A stretch of 64,000 nucleotides of DNA from Penium margaritaceum (GCA_023375785.1 SZWC01009550.1:27272-91271); one strand, 5' to 3'. Counted from the first letter of the stretch, positions 43,097 to 57,600 are shown. Made by a program: numbers and translations. Notes: generated by a model from the sequence alone, not told the origin.

Positions 43097-44099
43097 TATC
43101 CTTGCACGTTTCATATTTGGACACCATACAATTTTCACTCTAAAAAAGTGTGACATTTGATGGCTAGTATATTTGGCCCAGCTTTTGGGTACATTTGTGG
43201 TTGACAAAGGATTCATTCCCTCCCAGTGTTGGCCGACATGTTCAACGGAGAAACAACTAGGTGTCCTTTGCCATATATAACCAATTACCCGACTCTTTGA
43301 AAAGTGTACATGAAAGTGTATTGGGAAGTGAACACAAAAGTAAACATTGATCATTCACCAAAACTTCTCTGTCTCAAGGAAAGCCCCTTGAAGTATTTCA
43401 CACATGAAAAGGAATGTATACATTGGCTCCAGTCACATGCATTAATGCCTACGATTGTTGAGAGTTCCAAGGATACAAGCATACACTTTCTGATACACTA
43501 AATTGTGGAGTGTATGAATCTGGGTCGGTTAAATATACCTCTCCTTTGTATTGCACCATCATGTTGCCTCCACTCTTTTGAGCGAGAGCGCTAGATGACG
43601 ACAAGTTGAGCTGGTGGTAAACATGGAATTGGTATGGCAAACGCCATAACTCTCATGTTTCACCCAGTCAGTTCTACATCTTCTGGTTATGTGTGAATAT
43701 AGTATGCACCGTACAAGGTAGATAAGTGATTATGGTTCAGAAAAGTAATGTGATGGATGACCTTCCGGGAAGTCATGGTCTCGCACCCAAAACCCAAAAC
43801 CTTAAAGTGATTGAGCTGCGTACTATGGTGACAGTATCCCTCATGTATTGCCTGCAACTCATTATTTTCATGGTCGTGCTTATTGCTTGGGGGCTTTATG
43901 TCCGCTAGTCTTCTTGACTAGGGAATTTGTAGGGTCCTTGTACTTGGTCCCACCTGAATGCTCGGTTATTTCCCTAGTCCTTATTATGTTTATGCTCATG
44001 CCACAACCTTGCTATGCATCTACATCTTTCCATGCATCCGAGCAGTGCTTTGTGTTTTCCAAACAAACTTAACTCATGTAGTCACATAGGGCCATCCAG

Positions 44100-44700
44100 C
44101 TGGTCCAAGCTTGGCTTGTTGCTGTCGTAATGGTCTCTTCCTTCAACACCTTACTGGAATACCATCACATAAGTACTCCAGTAGCAAGCAATTTGGGTAC
44201 TTTAACTTATTAGTCTCGTCACGTTGGGTGAAGCTTTCGACCTCCTCCACAAGCATAGGGAACTCCCTCAAGTAGGACTCTATTGAGCTCCTCAGCTACT
44301 TGAATTCCTTAAGCTTGTAGAAGGCCTATTCTTCCTCCTTGCGTAGGGCATCTATTGTACACGATCACGTAAAGAGCCTTCCACAACATGGGCTACCACT
44401 CTAGGTATGGCCATTCTGCACCCCACTTGTGGACCGCATACTTTAAGAGCCTTTCCTTAAGTTGCGTCTTGACAAGGTTGCCTCACTGACTGAGTGAAGC
44501 TTTGTGGATATGCAAAACGTACTCGATCCAGTCCAGTCAAGTTTTCTTCACGCCCTTTTGAAAATCTATACCATGTGGAGGAAAGACGTGTTCATGAGCG
44601 GCCCGAAGGTCATAAAGGCTAGTAGGTCCTCATTGCCACTATTGATAGCATCAACAAATGGGACATGCTCCGGCCGATGCTACACTCTGGTCTAGGTCAT
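44100..44700 (-). pseudogene. Ty3/gypsy gag remnant (fossil)
   Basis: On the minus strand a stretch around 44330-44150 reads EEEEAFYKLKEFK, SSIESYLREFPMLVEEVESF and DETNKLKY, with EYLCDGIP near its end, the layout of the gypsy gag (retrotransposon_gag) domain. Position and strand fit the 5' part of the element whose RNase H and integrase lie at 39.1-41.1 kb; the protease and reverse transcriptase between are too worn to name. Broken. Confidence 0.6.
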
Positions 44701-44749
44701 GGTTTTCAATGCCGTGTCGAGGTTATCACAGTGGCATGTTGCCTCGTGG

Positions 44750-46830
44750 GTAGCCAAGCGTTGGAGTCTTTGATCATCGTCAAGGTCCGCGATGCTTCTC
44801 TCAAGATGGACCAGCGGGGTGAAGAACACCAACACAGTTCCGTGGGTGAGGTGATTTGTCACATATGAAAAACGCGGTGCTTGAGGGTCTTTGACCCTCA
44901 ATCCATCCCGCCTCAATGCCCACAGTCCTAGGTGACTTCGCTCGAGCCACGTGGCTCCTTCAACCGGTCGGTGTGGCACTGCCATGCTACAACTTCACTC
45001 GTTTAGTAGAGTTTTGGACATGGTTCACATAATATATGGTTTTCCTGATATACTGGACATCCACTTCTTAAAATGGATATAGTATTAAAATTTTATGTTG
45101 TGTATAAAATTAGGGTTTTCAAAAGCATCTTGTGGGCATATACATTGAATGTACTATTCCTAGAGTCGTGGCATCTTGTTGTCAAAAGATAGGAAACATT
45201 CACATGTCAGTCCCTTCATTTGTTACACGTGCTCCACCAACATAAAAAATTGGAAGCAATAAATCCCAATAGGGTGTGTGCGTGTAAAAAGGGAAGAAAG
45301 AAGTAGTCAACACTTGACCACGGTCATTGCGATGGAACTACGACTCCATGCAGAGCAATTTTGACCACCAATCCAATCTTCTCTTTATGTTTCACTGTTA
45401 GGTGCTATGTTTTGATGCTCATAGGCAAAGGGACTTGAATTACGCCATGCAGGACATGGGTGATCCACAAGTAGAAGTTGTAGAGAAAAAGACGACTTGG
45501 GAAAATGGGACACTTCAAGAGAAAACAAGTAGCAGGAAACACAATTTAATGACAAGTGTCGGGAATGGCAATACAAATTATATAATTGCGGGAACAAAAA
45601 CAAAGCACACTTAGGGAATAAGGAACATGAGACGAATGGTGCATGTGGCATTACGTTGTGATGGGATGCTTGGAGAAACTCCGCCGGGAATTTGGGGGTT
45701 TCAAGAGTTTCAAGGTGTGTACTCAACAAATTTCTTGGCCACTGAGAAGTCGATTGGAAAGTATCAGATCATTAATGTTTTTTGTTGGAATTCTGTTGAC
45801 ATTTGGTGGAAATTTTCACAGCTTTCATGGACATAACATCGGGAGTTAAGGTAGATTGCAATCATTTCCTGAACAAACCGGTGCTAAAAGATGATGGTCA
45901 ACACACGATGGGCGATGAATGAAATTATATTTATGAGCAAGCACGGATTTGAGGGACTTTGGAACGTTGTGAACCTCAAATTACTCCCCTTTCAGCTACA
46001 ATAACATAGTTCTTATGGGACGTAGGTTGATGAAGATGAATTTAATGGTAACCTCCTTACCAACGTCCAATATATTGTTGTAGGGATCCTAGGTGATGTG
46101 TGGTGCATCATGGTCATATTCTTCGGGATTTTTTTTTTCAATTTTTGTCATTAGTGGTATCCAATATTGTCTTTATCTTGGAACTCCGTGCCCTTGCCTG
46201 CTTCCACCCGTGATGGCAGAGGTATGTCTCTACTAGGGAAGTATGGGATGGAAAAACTGAAAGATTTGCTTGGATCCCAATACCCTATCCCCATAAGTTT
46301 TCTCATGGTCATCCTAGAAGGAATCTTTTAATTAGTAAACAACTGGGAACAAATAACTTAACAATTTTAAACAATGACGAATATATACAAAACTGATTTT
46401 TGTATTCAGACTTGCGAGCCTTGCTTAACTCCTAATGCAATTGCAAATCTTGTCCTTGCTAATGAGACTTAAATGCTCAACCTTTTCTGCCAGGAAGACC
46501 TTGTAAAATTTCTGCACACTTGCACACGAGATGGGATCTGCTTTTTTCCTACGGTTTAACAGTTGGTAATGAATAGTTTTTGTGAATAATTATGGAATAA
46601 GGGGTAGAGTTGAAGGCCAAACATGTAAAAAATTGGTCGAATCACCATGCTCTCGGGGGTGAGATTTTGGAGAATATATGTGTTTACACCTTATCGATCA
46701 TTAATGGCCTTATCCACCCGGGTTCTAAATCCACGATTCTAACCTCACAAACCGGTGTTCATTGAGCTTAACAGGACACAATCACCAACATGCAACTTTA
46801 TGCATGCCCGATGCTTGTTGGGCACTAAAT
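44750..46830. other. Unannotated stretch
   Basis: About 2 kb, AT-rich, without a convincing gene. ORFs up to 114 codons (45385-45729, minus) show no motif. Likely eroded transposon or intergenic DNA. Confidence 0.45.
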
Positions 46831-46833
46831 GCA

Positions 46834-48450
46834 TCACAACTTACATCTTTTGAGGGTTAAGGGTATCGGGACTTGCCACAAAGTCCATGGAAATTTCCAT
46901 GGAAAACCTGTCACAAAGTCCATAGAGAATATTGTCAGAAATTCCATAGGGTTTAGGGTGTTCCTTTGGTGTGAGGGAAAAAGATTACCACAAAGTCCAT
47001 GGAAATTTCTGGCCATGGCCCTTTGGGTACTGGTGATTGGTGAAGTGATCGTGGAGGTTCTTTTCATCTCAAAATGTGGGGTTGACACTGGTAGCATGAC
47101 TTCTATTATTTTGTAATGTTGGTCTACATCTTTTTCCACTAGTGGTACTTTGTGAGTTTTGTGTGCCTTGTCTTTGTAAAAATTTTCACCTCAACAAGTA
47201 CCATGGCACTGAAAAGATAAAACGATAAATTCCTCTTCTTTAGGTGTATGAAAACATGGCGAGTAAATCATAGTTAATAGTATGACTTATTAAAAAGAAA
47301 AAATGTACATTCATGGAACTCTTTAGTCATTTTTGAATTGCCTCACAAGTTACAGGCCTATTTTGACAAGAAACCTAGTAATATTGGACATAATATCTTG
47401 TGACATAATGAGAGTGTCCATTGAATTACGTTTTTCATTCTGATACTCCATGTCATGGTCAAAGTTGGACACGAGGAAGTCCATCCAATGATCGTTTTGG
47501 CCGGTGCGATTATGTGAGGTGTTAAGTTAGTTTGGTTTGTGGTGGGTTGTACAGATGGCATGTTGACCACATTCAAAACTCCACGTCTTCAATGTCCATA
47601 ATACCACTAGAATCAATTCCATGTGAAATATGGGATTGGGCTCCGGCTTGCACAACTTTCTAGAAATATATGCAACTGGTTGTTCTCCACCGCCACCATT
47701 GTCTTATGGATTAAAAGTTGTATTATTTTATTATATGGTTTAATTTCCATGATTTAATCCACTTTTGGATGTGCCAATCGTAAGGTTAGCATCAAAGCAT
47801 GGGGCATTTGAAAACGAGTTGAAGGTTTCTTACTATCTCCCTGACTACACTTAGTCCGGTCATCCTACATGAAATTGACAACATTTATTTCCATAACTCC
47901 CCAAACACTTACAATCTCCAAATTTGGGTGAACTTTGGCCAATCAGCTACTCCCTCCACGTTTTTGTGCCCATTTTGATTTGTTTGTAATAGGCAATGTT
48001 GTCCAAATAATCTATTGAATAGCAATGCTTTACTTGGAGAATTGTTTTCATCTAAATATCTTTACAAAACCTGGCTGATTTGTTGGAGAATCATATTGTG
48101 CTCCTTTAGCATGCAACAATACACTAGGATATCATTAATGTATCTGAAGACAAATGCATCAATGTATGGCTGAAACGTGTTCTTCATGACCATAATGATT
48201 GTTACCATAGATTTTTAGTTCAAACACCATAATCGTGGGTTTGAAGAGCCCATAGTGGGTGCAAAAAACTCTCTTCTTGGTATGAATATTGCATACAAGT
48301 ATCTAATGATATTGCTACAAAGGTCAAGTTTGGTGAAATTTCTCTCTCTGTTAGGGCTTGACAAATATTTCCTCTATCATGAAAGGGGTTTGTAGTTCCC
48401 GGTGGTAATGTTGTTGAATTCATTCTGTTTCACATGCATTCACGTTTTGC
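46834..48450 (-). pseudogene. Second Ty3/gypsy pol remnant: RT, RNase H, integrase pieces (fossil)
   Basis: In minus-strand order: reverse transcriptase pieces (48420-48240, and YINDILVYCCMLKEHN near 48090-48140, matching the gypsy FLDDILVYS...EEH box), an RNase H block with EQPVAYISRKLCKPEPN (47640-47690) and LWTLKTWSF, and a short integrase piece with MDFVTGFP near 46900. These follow gypsy pol order. The sequence is heavily worn with many breaks. Coordinates show it is separate from the element at 39-44.7 kb, whose gag lies further left. Confidence 0.75.
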
Positions 48451-50800
48451 TGATCATATTGCTATAAAAACAGATTAGGTTGTGACGTGGATATCCTAAT
48501 AAACCAATGGCTAGGTGTTTTTTGTAGGTGTTATTTAGCTGAACCGAATAGTGGCTGCTCATCTGATAGGTTCCATGGACTATCTATTTGATGACTGGTT
48601 TCATGCAAATCGTATGATCTCTATCGCATTGTGGATGAAATTATCATATATCTTTGGTAAAGATCCCTTCATTTCCCTCCATGACACATGCAAACTCTAG
48701 TGGGATGGTTGTGAACTTCCTTAACGTTTAGGTGAATGAGACTGTTGAGTTGGTTGCTTTTGCTATGGTTACGTGGCTCCTTCCCCTTAGACTTCTATGG
48801 ACTACCTATGACTTAACTCTAATTCTTCTGTATCCCTTTATAACTACAAGTGATATCGGTGTTGTTGGTCATGTTAGAACAGTTATAGCATCCGCTATTG
48901 GTTGCGCCTTTGGGTATTCTCACACCTTTCACTATTTGGGTTCTTACATTAGAGGTAAATGATGACGTACACTATAGCGCCGAACCATGTGCAAGTGCAT
49001 GAAGTCTCATACGAGGCTGATTTTCTGGTCATTCATTGGACAATTTCTCCATGTTGTTACATCATACGACTACCCAGTTCCACTTAGATTGGTTAAGTGA
49101 CAAATATCAAGTCACCAGTTTTATGAAGTATCCTCAAACTATGTAAAGCTTGGTTCACACGCTAGCCAACAGACCATTCTCTTGTTTACAAAGATGTGAT
49201 AAGCTCCTGTATTCTATAAAAGCATGTTTATTTTTTAATCAGCCCCTCGGTTGCACATAGGATATTCTTACCGAGTACAGTCCTCGTACCCACCAGTCAA
49301 CTTGCTGATTTCAACTACCCTTGTCATGGCATTGGTATACACTGGGGTGGGAAATTCGTCAATAGAGAATTTTCATGTTGACCTAGTCCTTGCCTTCTAC
49401 TATTACCTTCATCCATTTCTTCACTCTTTGGATAATATTGTGCAGTATTTCTCCTTTTTGTCTATTTCAACCACTTTTGCCAGTCGTGCCAAATATTTCC
49501 CCAATCCTTGCGAGTAAAGCCAATCTCCATCTAGCTGGATGTCTCTGTCAATCGGGACTGTCCAATTCCATAGTACGTTAACCGGAATTTGTATTATGGG
49601 ATGTTGAATTCCTCAATGGTTACATTACAATCAATGTGGCCGTGGCCAATTTGTGTGATCATGTGTGGAATGTCATCCTAAATGTAAAAATTTCAAGATG
49701 CCTTACCAAGTGTCACACTCGATGTCATTATTTTGTGAAACATTAATACGATGGGTTGATGTCATTACTAGCGATGAATTCATAAAATATTTGTGTCTTA
49801 TTTGACAAGTTGGACCCCTCGTGTAGTCTCTTAAAACTTGTGTTAGACATATCATTCAACCTTTTAAAACCTACGAGGATGGTGGGAAAAAATCCAGTCC
49901 AACTTTCTATCGATGTTAATGAGTATTGTCACATCAATATGATGCATAATAGAGGTAGAGTAAAAGCGCCCAACAATGTGAGAATGGGTATTTGAGGCAT
50001 TGATTCTATCATTCCATTCTACTACTACTATTGGATTCCCTTTATATACAACAAATTCAATGCCATGCTACAAAAATGCAAGGCCATGAGGGCAACCTTC
50101 TACTGGTTGTTGTAGACGATACACCGCACTGACTCTTACACTAGCCCAAACTCTAAGTTTTGAATTATGCACTTGCTTAGGTGAATGAAGTATTTGACCT
50201 TTTGTATTATTTTGGAAATCCACTTATACCTGATCTTGCTTCTTTGTTGAATGTAAAAGCAAGGGCATCACATCCAGCCCTTGAATAGTCTACTCAAAGT
50301 TCAAGGCTTCGCGTCAGAACCACAACTACGCTCACGTCACAGGGTCTGACAAGGCTAGTCTTTGCTTGGCTGAGTCGGACCCCCAACCCCAGTCCTAGTC
50401 CATACCCTCCAGCGCCACTTGCGTCGGTGTTTGGTCAAGTGAACCAACCATCACTGCATCAAATGCAATCTCGTGAAGGAATATTTTTTGGTTATGATAC
50501 TTTGCAAATGTCATAGGCGAGCATGACACACAGTTCAATCTACTGGGCGATTATAAACCGTTGCCAAGATTAATACTTGCACTGAATAGGCACAACTTTT
50601 TAATTAGTTTGGGCAAACGTAAGAAGCAATATGGTAAGTAGTAAATTATAGCTCCAAACAGGTCGAACATACCAAAAGTAACTGTTTTTAGTTTATATGA
50701 TAAAATGACATGAGGAGTGGTCATCTGATTTAGGTTTTATTTGAGATTATTCCTCTCCTTTAATACTACTTTTTCACGAGAGCGTATTGGTTGATACCCC
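48450..50800. other. Unannotated stretch, probably worn transposon
   Basis: No motif I can name. The position upstream of the gypsy reverse transcriptase on the minus strand makes gag/protease remains likely, but the sequence does not show them. Confidence 0.4.
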
Positions 50801-50825
50801 CCTCATACCCCCCTGATTTTTAAAT

Positions 50826-53440
50826 GGGCTTCTAAACGACTCTGAGCGATGACGCCCACGGGCTCCCCCAGATTAGAGCCCCTGCTCAGGCGTCGCTTGA
50901 AGCGGACCTGAACCTCAGCCACTCGACCTACAACTTGCCCCGCATGCAGACCATGGCCGCGATCAACGAAGCCCCAACAACACCGCACCAAGCACAACCA
51001 CTACACCCCCTGGCAGCCCCGAACCTCGAGAACGCGGCCCCGCCAACTCCACATCGGCCCGGTGCTCTCCGTTCTCCTCATCGTCTTGTCCCTTCCTAAC
51101 AGTGAAAAACCCACGTTGGCCACGCCACCGCCAACCACAGAATATCAGCAGCCATGCGGCTGACATCTCCCACCACTGGAAGACCACATCAAAACAGTGC
51201 TCACCTTGTTCTTTGGTACGTACCTACCTATGCTGAGCGCCAAGCCAAAACCCGCTCACAGAAATCAAAAGAGGCGTAAATCCCCCCATTTGCGAGCGAA
51301 CCTTCCACACAAACCACCCACTCTTTGGATCGACCCCAAAACATACCGCACACGTGGCCGATGCCAAATCAAGAGGCTGCCCCGTCACAAAACGCCTCTC
51401 CGGCATCAACTGCCCCCTGCACACCTTAATGGCACCGTCAACACTGTCCCCTCAATGAGCCCTAGTACCCAAGGCCATTCCCAACACTACACCTAGCCCA
51501 TTGCCTCTGCCGAACCCTAAGCACACCCCCCAGCTCACAACAGAGCAGTACACACAACACATGGAACACCGTGCCCCCCAGAGCCACACAATCCCTTCAA
51601 ACGACGGCCTCCCAACTCAAAACAGCTCTACCAGGACAACCCCAAGACCGGCCGCGCCAAGCACACACGAGGAGCAACTGTTCCACACAAATGCACGAAT
51701 GCCGCAAGGGAGGCATCACACATCATAGTAGCTGAGGTATGCCAACCCTTACGCACAACCCTCCCCCCTCCCCCCTCCTTACTCCCCTACCCCCCCTCCT
51801 TCCCTCTATCCCTAACACCATTCACGTCACTGGTCCCCCCCCTAAACTAATGTCAGACTTGCTCTGTTCTCTCATTGCTCAAATCTACACAAGCCCCTCC
51901 CCTGCCCTGTTCCATCCTGCCACACATAGGCTCGCCCTCCCCACCCTCCTCTCCCTCTCTTGAACCTGGTCGGCGTGACCCCACAAAGGGGCCCGAGATC
52001 GACCATTAGGTGCATTCCGCCTCTAACAACTAGTGACATTAGCCCCTACCACCCCCCAATATCCCCCCATCAACATGGCTGCCCCCCATAATTTCATATG
52101 GACGACCTCCAGGTTGTCCTTGTGGAGGATGGCAACATCGGCCTTGCCCACCCTACCTCGGAAACCGCATTTATTTTGCATCACCCTCTAAATCTAGACC
52201 CCTCATTCCAATCAGCACCAACCCCACGCAACCCCCTCCCCCTCCCAACTTCAATTTTCACCCACCAACTGCTCATACTATATCTCATCCCAACACTCCA
52301 GTCACAACAGGCATGTCACTTCACCATAACTCAGTGCCTCCCCACCATTTACTTGCCCTCCCACAACCCCAACCCTTGCTCTCCCACACCCCCATCCCAC
52401 AATTCCTCCCCTGGCCCAATCTACCATGCACCATCCACACTCTACCTCTCCTTCACCCATCACATGCCCCTAAACTGAGAATGCTAGCTCCCCACCCTCC
52501 ACCCTCGTAAAAAATAGTACAATTTACATTCCCCCTCCATCACACCCACAATGATTTAACTTCCCCACCCCTTCTAATTTCTCCCCTACCTGAGTTATTT
52601 GTGGATATCACAGGACACATGCTTCAAGAAGTGCAACATTGTAACGCAGCAGGCTGAATGACCCCTAGTCAAAGTCCAAGTTGAGACACGAGCACAAGAC
52701 AAAGCCCTAGTTTTCAATTGCCTCCATTATTAAATCCGATCCCAACTCTCTTTGCTAAATGGAATATGATCTTGAATCCAAGTCTATGGTAATGTCCAGT
52801 TGTTACACCATGTCTAAGCTTAGTTTCAGGGGCATACTTGATTTCATCTCCTTACCAACTTCAGAGATTCAAAAGAGATAGATATCTTTCTCTAATGGCT
52901 ACTCCCCCCCTTGCACTCACAACCAATGATTGCTAAAATAATACTGAAGAAAGAGAACAAAATGTTTTGGAACTCCCCACTACTTCCTCCCACCACCCCG
53001 CTCCTACATCACATACACTCCCCACCCTTACACAACTTTTCAAACCAGGTAGCCCATTCCACGATGTTAGACCTAAGTAGTATCATAAAAATCCTAACCC
53101 CCCCATATATTCTCAGCAAGGCACGAAAAAACACCCACAACAAGCAAGCTCTATGACGGCAAACTTCCTTAAACTCCCTCTATACGAAATTACAACCCGA
53201 GGAATCCACACACCTCACAAGGATGTCCCACACCACACGCACAACCATAGATCACACGAAAGAGAGGTGCCTTAGACACATGCTCAACACACCCAAAGCA
53301 CAAGTCCTTGTGTGAACAACCCAAGAGACGATGCCAGAAAAAACACAAATAGAAACACTCGGCAATGACGCCTCCCACCTAACGAACACGGACCCCACGC
53401 CTCAAATTCCGACCCTTCTCAACGACTCTAGACTCGTGTA
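50826..53440 (+). pseudogene. LINE 5' region / ORF1 remnant
   Basis: C- and A-rich sequence with Pro/His/Thr-rich open stretches up to 126 codons (50.8-53.4 kb). By position this is the 5' UTR and ORF1 (RNA-binding protein) of the LINE. I see Cys/His-rich traces near 53200-53330 that might be worn zinc knuckles, but no clear domain. It is in many broken frames. The other LINE copy lacks this part, so no comparison is possible within the window. Confidence 0.5.
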
Positions 53441-53459
53441 AGATGCACCCCTAACACAA

Positions 53460-56400
53460 CCCACCTCCTTATTTTTCAATTAAACGTCAACGGCTTTAAC
53501 AACCCCTCCTAACACCGCAACCTTCTCCAAATCCTTGAAGTCCACAACCTAGACATCTGTATCACCATCGACAGCAGGCTTGAACATTCATCTCTAGAAT
53601 ATAGCATCCTTAAGTGAAAATTCAACTTAACCTTAGTCCCTTCATGTTCTTGTCAGGCTAAGGACCCCCTTCTTGCCGAGAATCCGTCCCGAAACGTGAC
53701 CATGCTTCTCGACCCCAAATCCCACTACATGCTCCTATCAATCAGTACCCCAACAATACGCGTCCGAACTTGCGCCCTAAATCCCCCCTCTCCACTCCAA
53801 ACGCCAATCCTTCTAAACAACACTCCACAAAGCATGCATAGACTTCAAACTCCACATTCTCATAAGGGACTTCAATAGTATAATACACCCTCTGGACCGG
53901 AGCCCCGCCGGCATATCTTGAGAAACTGAGAACCTCAAGATCCTTCTAGAATCCCTAGATATGAGGGATACTTTCCAAACCAAACACCCACGGACACGAG
54001 AATAGACATACTATTCGCATGCCCATAAAATCCATGCCCGGTTAGACCATGTTCATTGCACCTCTCTCCCAGTAGAAGTCACAAATATATCTCACGTACA
54101 AATCCCAACATCCATATCTGACCACTATGCAACCAACCTCGTAGAATTGACTCTTTAGACCCACCTCCCAACCAAATGAAAGGGACACTAGCACCCCAAC
54201 ACCTCCCTCCTCAAACAACCTTGGGCAAAGAAACGGCTCCCCATCCTACTAACAGCTTCGTGGACCCACTCCAAACCCACCATCATCCAAGCCCTTCAAG
54301 CCTTTATCCAACAAAAATCCAAACGAACTCATAAAACCATCATCCATATGCAACAATAGCTTGCAAATGCTCGTAGATACCATGCGGTATCCCCCTATCA
54401 GACAGACAAAATAACTCTGACTCACTAGGATACCCTCCTTAATAGCTACCTCAATACACGCACCACCTTCCTCCATCGAATAACAGACGTACACTGGCAC
54501 TCTCAAGCCACACTCCCCTTCCACACTCTTACTTATTGCATAACTACACAAAAAGCGCAAACCACCATCCTGGAATGAAAAAATACCCTGGGGAAAAGAT
54601 ACACAACCAGGACGACATCGAGGCAGAGGCATGTTCTTACTTTCAGGGAATATACAAACCCCCTCGCGAAGTCGACACATACTTCAAAATACTCCCTTCG
54701 GACCGACAGAAAAAACTACCCCCCACATTGCACAAGCTCTAACCGCCCCGCTCACCGAGATAAAAATCGTAGAGAGCATCCTCAGTCAACCACGCCATAA
54801 AGTCCCAGGCCCAGATGGCCTTCCATGGGAATTATATCACACCTTATATGGCAACAACCTCCCTTCAACAAAGTCCCTCCTTCGATACTACCATGATGTC
54901 TTAAACAATCCCATAGAACACAATTACTTTGCATAATCATTCACCACCCTCATCCACAAGAAAGGTGACCAAGACCGAATCTCACACTACCGACCGATGT
55001 TTCTACTCACTTTGGAATACAAGATCATAGCAAAACTCCTAGAAAATAGACTAAACCAAGCACTACCATACATTGTTCACCAAGACCAAATAGAATTCGT
55101 CAAAGGACAAGACATCCAACACACACTCTCCCAACTTCATGACGTCCAACGCTGGGCCATCCGAAAGAAACAATAACTGTACTTTCTTGCAACAGATTTT
55201 GAAAAAGCATATGACACCTTAAGGAGACCCTATCTGATGCATTCCAAACTACAACTTGGAATTCCACTAGAGTTTATGAAGTGGGTCCAACTCTTACATA
55301 AAAACAGCACCACACGACTGCTCATCAACGACAAGCTCTCATCCTCCATCACCCTCCATTCTAGAGTACGCCAAGGGTGCCCCTTGGCAACCCTGCTTTT
55401 CATCTGTGCAATGAGGTCCATCTCTGCATACATTGAATGGCACCTACAAGGTGTCCCATCACTGTCCTTCGACTATCGACAGTTTGCAGGATATGCAGAC
55501 GACACAAATCTCCTCATTTTCTCGTTGCAAGTACTCAATCACACTCAACAGCATTTTAAAACGATCTCTAACGACACAGGCCTCAAAGTAAGCCCCACCA
55601 AAACCGTTATCCTCCTCATTGGCCAGCACACCCACATCTCAAACCGACCATCCTTCCCAGTCACGCATGGTCCAATCCGCATTCTAGGCATACAATTCCA
55701 TTCCACACCAACGACAGGGATAACCTGGAATCCCATCGTGAACAAGATCAAAGCAGCTATTCCGCTATGGAACAATCTCCGAAGCCCACTCCGAACAAAA
55801 GTGGTGGCAATAAAACCTCATTCCAAAGTTCTTGTACTACTCCTCCACCCTACCTCCTGTGCAAGATCACCTCAAATCCCTAACCAACGCCCTAACACAA
55901 TTCCTCTCTTCCCACAAAGCCCCTGCAGATCCTAAAAGATTTGTCCGTATCTACACTGAAAAAACCATCATTTGCCTATTCACAAAACAAGGTCTAGGGG
56001 TCAAGGGGCCCTCTCACCTCATCCAAGCGCAAAGCGCAAAATGGATATACGAGTACATGAAGCCACCACGCGACAAATGGTAACAAACTGTTTTGGAAAC
56101 TCAAAGCCTACCAAAAAAGGACACTTCTTCCTCTCCCACCCACAAATACTCAACATCGGGAACCTCCAGTTAAGCGCACGGTGTAGACAATACATCTATT
56201 GTTTTTTTTACACCAATCCCACAATCCTTCCTCCAAACCTCACTTGGCAATACATCTCCCTTTAATATATAGCCTATAATGAACACCTCCTCCAACCTAA
56301 CTTCCTACCCTTTGGCATCCCCCCTCGAGAACGTTTCCTCTTTACATATGAAATAAACGTGAGACACCATTTCAATCCTCAACTTCTCTCCTAGAAGTTA

Positions 56401-57380
56401 GGAAAAGTGCCCACCTTGAGCCAAAAACGAGTATTCGAGGAAGTCAGCCAACACCTCCCTCTCTCATGGATCTCGATAATGTCAAATCCACCTCTCCTCA
56501 CGGATATTTACAGATACACCCCTTATGTCACCCTATCCTCCCTCACAGGACTTCCTATCACTATAATCTATAAGCTATAACAGCGAGGTCCCAAAATCTA
56601 GGGCTACCCTTTACAAGTCTGCCCTGTCATGGGCCGTCTTTGCCGTCACCCATCGGCCCAACCCCGGCCTTTCGTCGGGCTTGACTGTACACATGTATAT
56701 GTCAAAATGGGAATTATTTTAGGCACACCACACCAACCAGACATACCTAGCTACAGAATAAAGAATGGAAACCCAGCCCTTTGAGAGCTCTACAAAACCT
56801 TTCTACAATAAGAAAACCCCTTTGCAACATATGAACAAAAATGGGAAGAAAAGTACCCCAACACTGTTTTCCAATGGCAATACATCCACGATGGAATCCT
56901 CAACACCCCCATCTGTCTTTGCCCATAAGACGTCATGCTAGGAATCATTCACTGATCCATCAAAGTCAACCACAGATACCGATTCCTCCCCCCCTTTGTC
57001 CCCACTTTGCCCACGCTATAACGACCTGGAAACGGTTGAGCATTGTTTCGTGCAATGCCGCGATACCCAACCAGTCATAAATCATCTTCGCATCCTTTTT
57101 ACAATTTTCTTTCCCAAGACAACCCCTACTCTTCTGAACATTCTCATCGGACCCACAACCCCTAACAACAAGCACACGATCTGGGAAATCACACGAGCCA
57201 GCATATTTCACCGGCTATGGCAAGAAAGATGGGCCCAACCAACACATAATCCCACCCCGACTATCCTGGCAACTATACCCCACCTCCTCCAAGAACACCT
57301 CACACATGCATTGCTAAGAGTAACACAACTCCCTCCTGGAAGAAGAAAAATAAGACCCACCAATAGCTCTACAATGAAAT
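53460..57380 (+). pseudogene. LINE ORF2 remnant: endonuclease, reverse transcriptase, zf-RVT
   Basis: LNVNGFNNP near 53480 begins an APE-type endonuclease region (to about 54150), followed by a linker. The reverse transcriptase shows HKVPGPDGLPWELYHTLYG (54795), IHKKGDQDRISHYRPM (54955), FLATDFEKAYDTL (55187), SRVRQGCPLATLLFICAM (55360) and FAGYADDTNLL (55483-55515). The 3' part has IRILGIQFHSTPT, AKWIYEYMKP and, near 57000, LCPRYNDLETVEHCFVQC, the zf-RVT finger. It aligns by eye with the ORF2 of the LINE at 22487-25547 from HQDQ onward. Several stops and frameshifts break it. Confidence 0.88.
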
Positions 57381-57600
57381 AACACACGCTCCCTTCCAAC
57401 ACAGAGCACACAAGGGAAGAGAACATCTAAGAATCAAAATCACACAGAGATTCCACCGCTGGTGGAAGCAACTCATAATATATTAGCTTTATCTTGTTGG
57501 GGGGGGGGCGGGTTCAAACCCCGGGCTTGTTTTGGTGCCTTGGAGATCCTCTCGCTCCCATCGGTTAGGACCACAGGACCAAAAACCCTGGTTTTTAAAT

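Larger units (their letters stand above)
50826..57585 (+). mobile_element. Full-length decayed LINE with 15-bp target duplication
   Basis: Flanked by CCCTGATTTTTAAAT (50811-50825) and CCCTGGTTTTTAAAT (57586-57600), a 15-bp target duplication with one difference. It is about 6.76 kb: a C/A-rich first part, an ORF2 with endonuclease, reverse transcriptase and zf-RVT regions, a 3' tail with a T-arm-like hairpin and AAAAA at the end. Many stops and frameshifts; not active. Same family as the LINE at 22487. Confidence 0.9.

Noticed and set aside
42977-43354. 125-codon minus-strand ORF with His-Thr repeats
   Set aside because: Translation of the (GT)n microsatellite.
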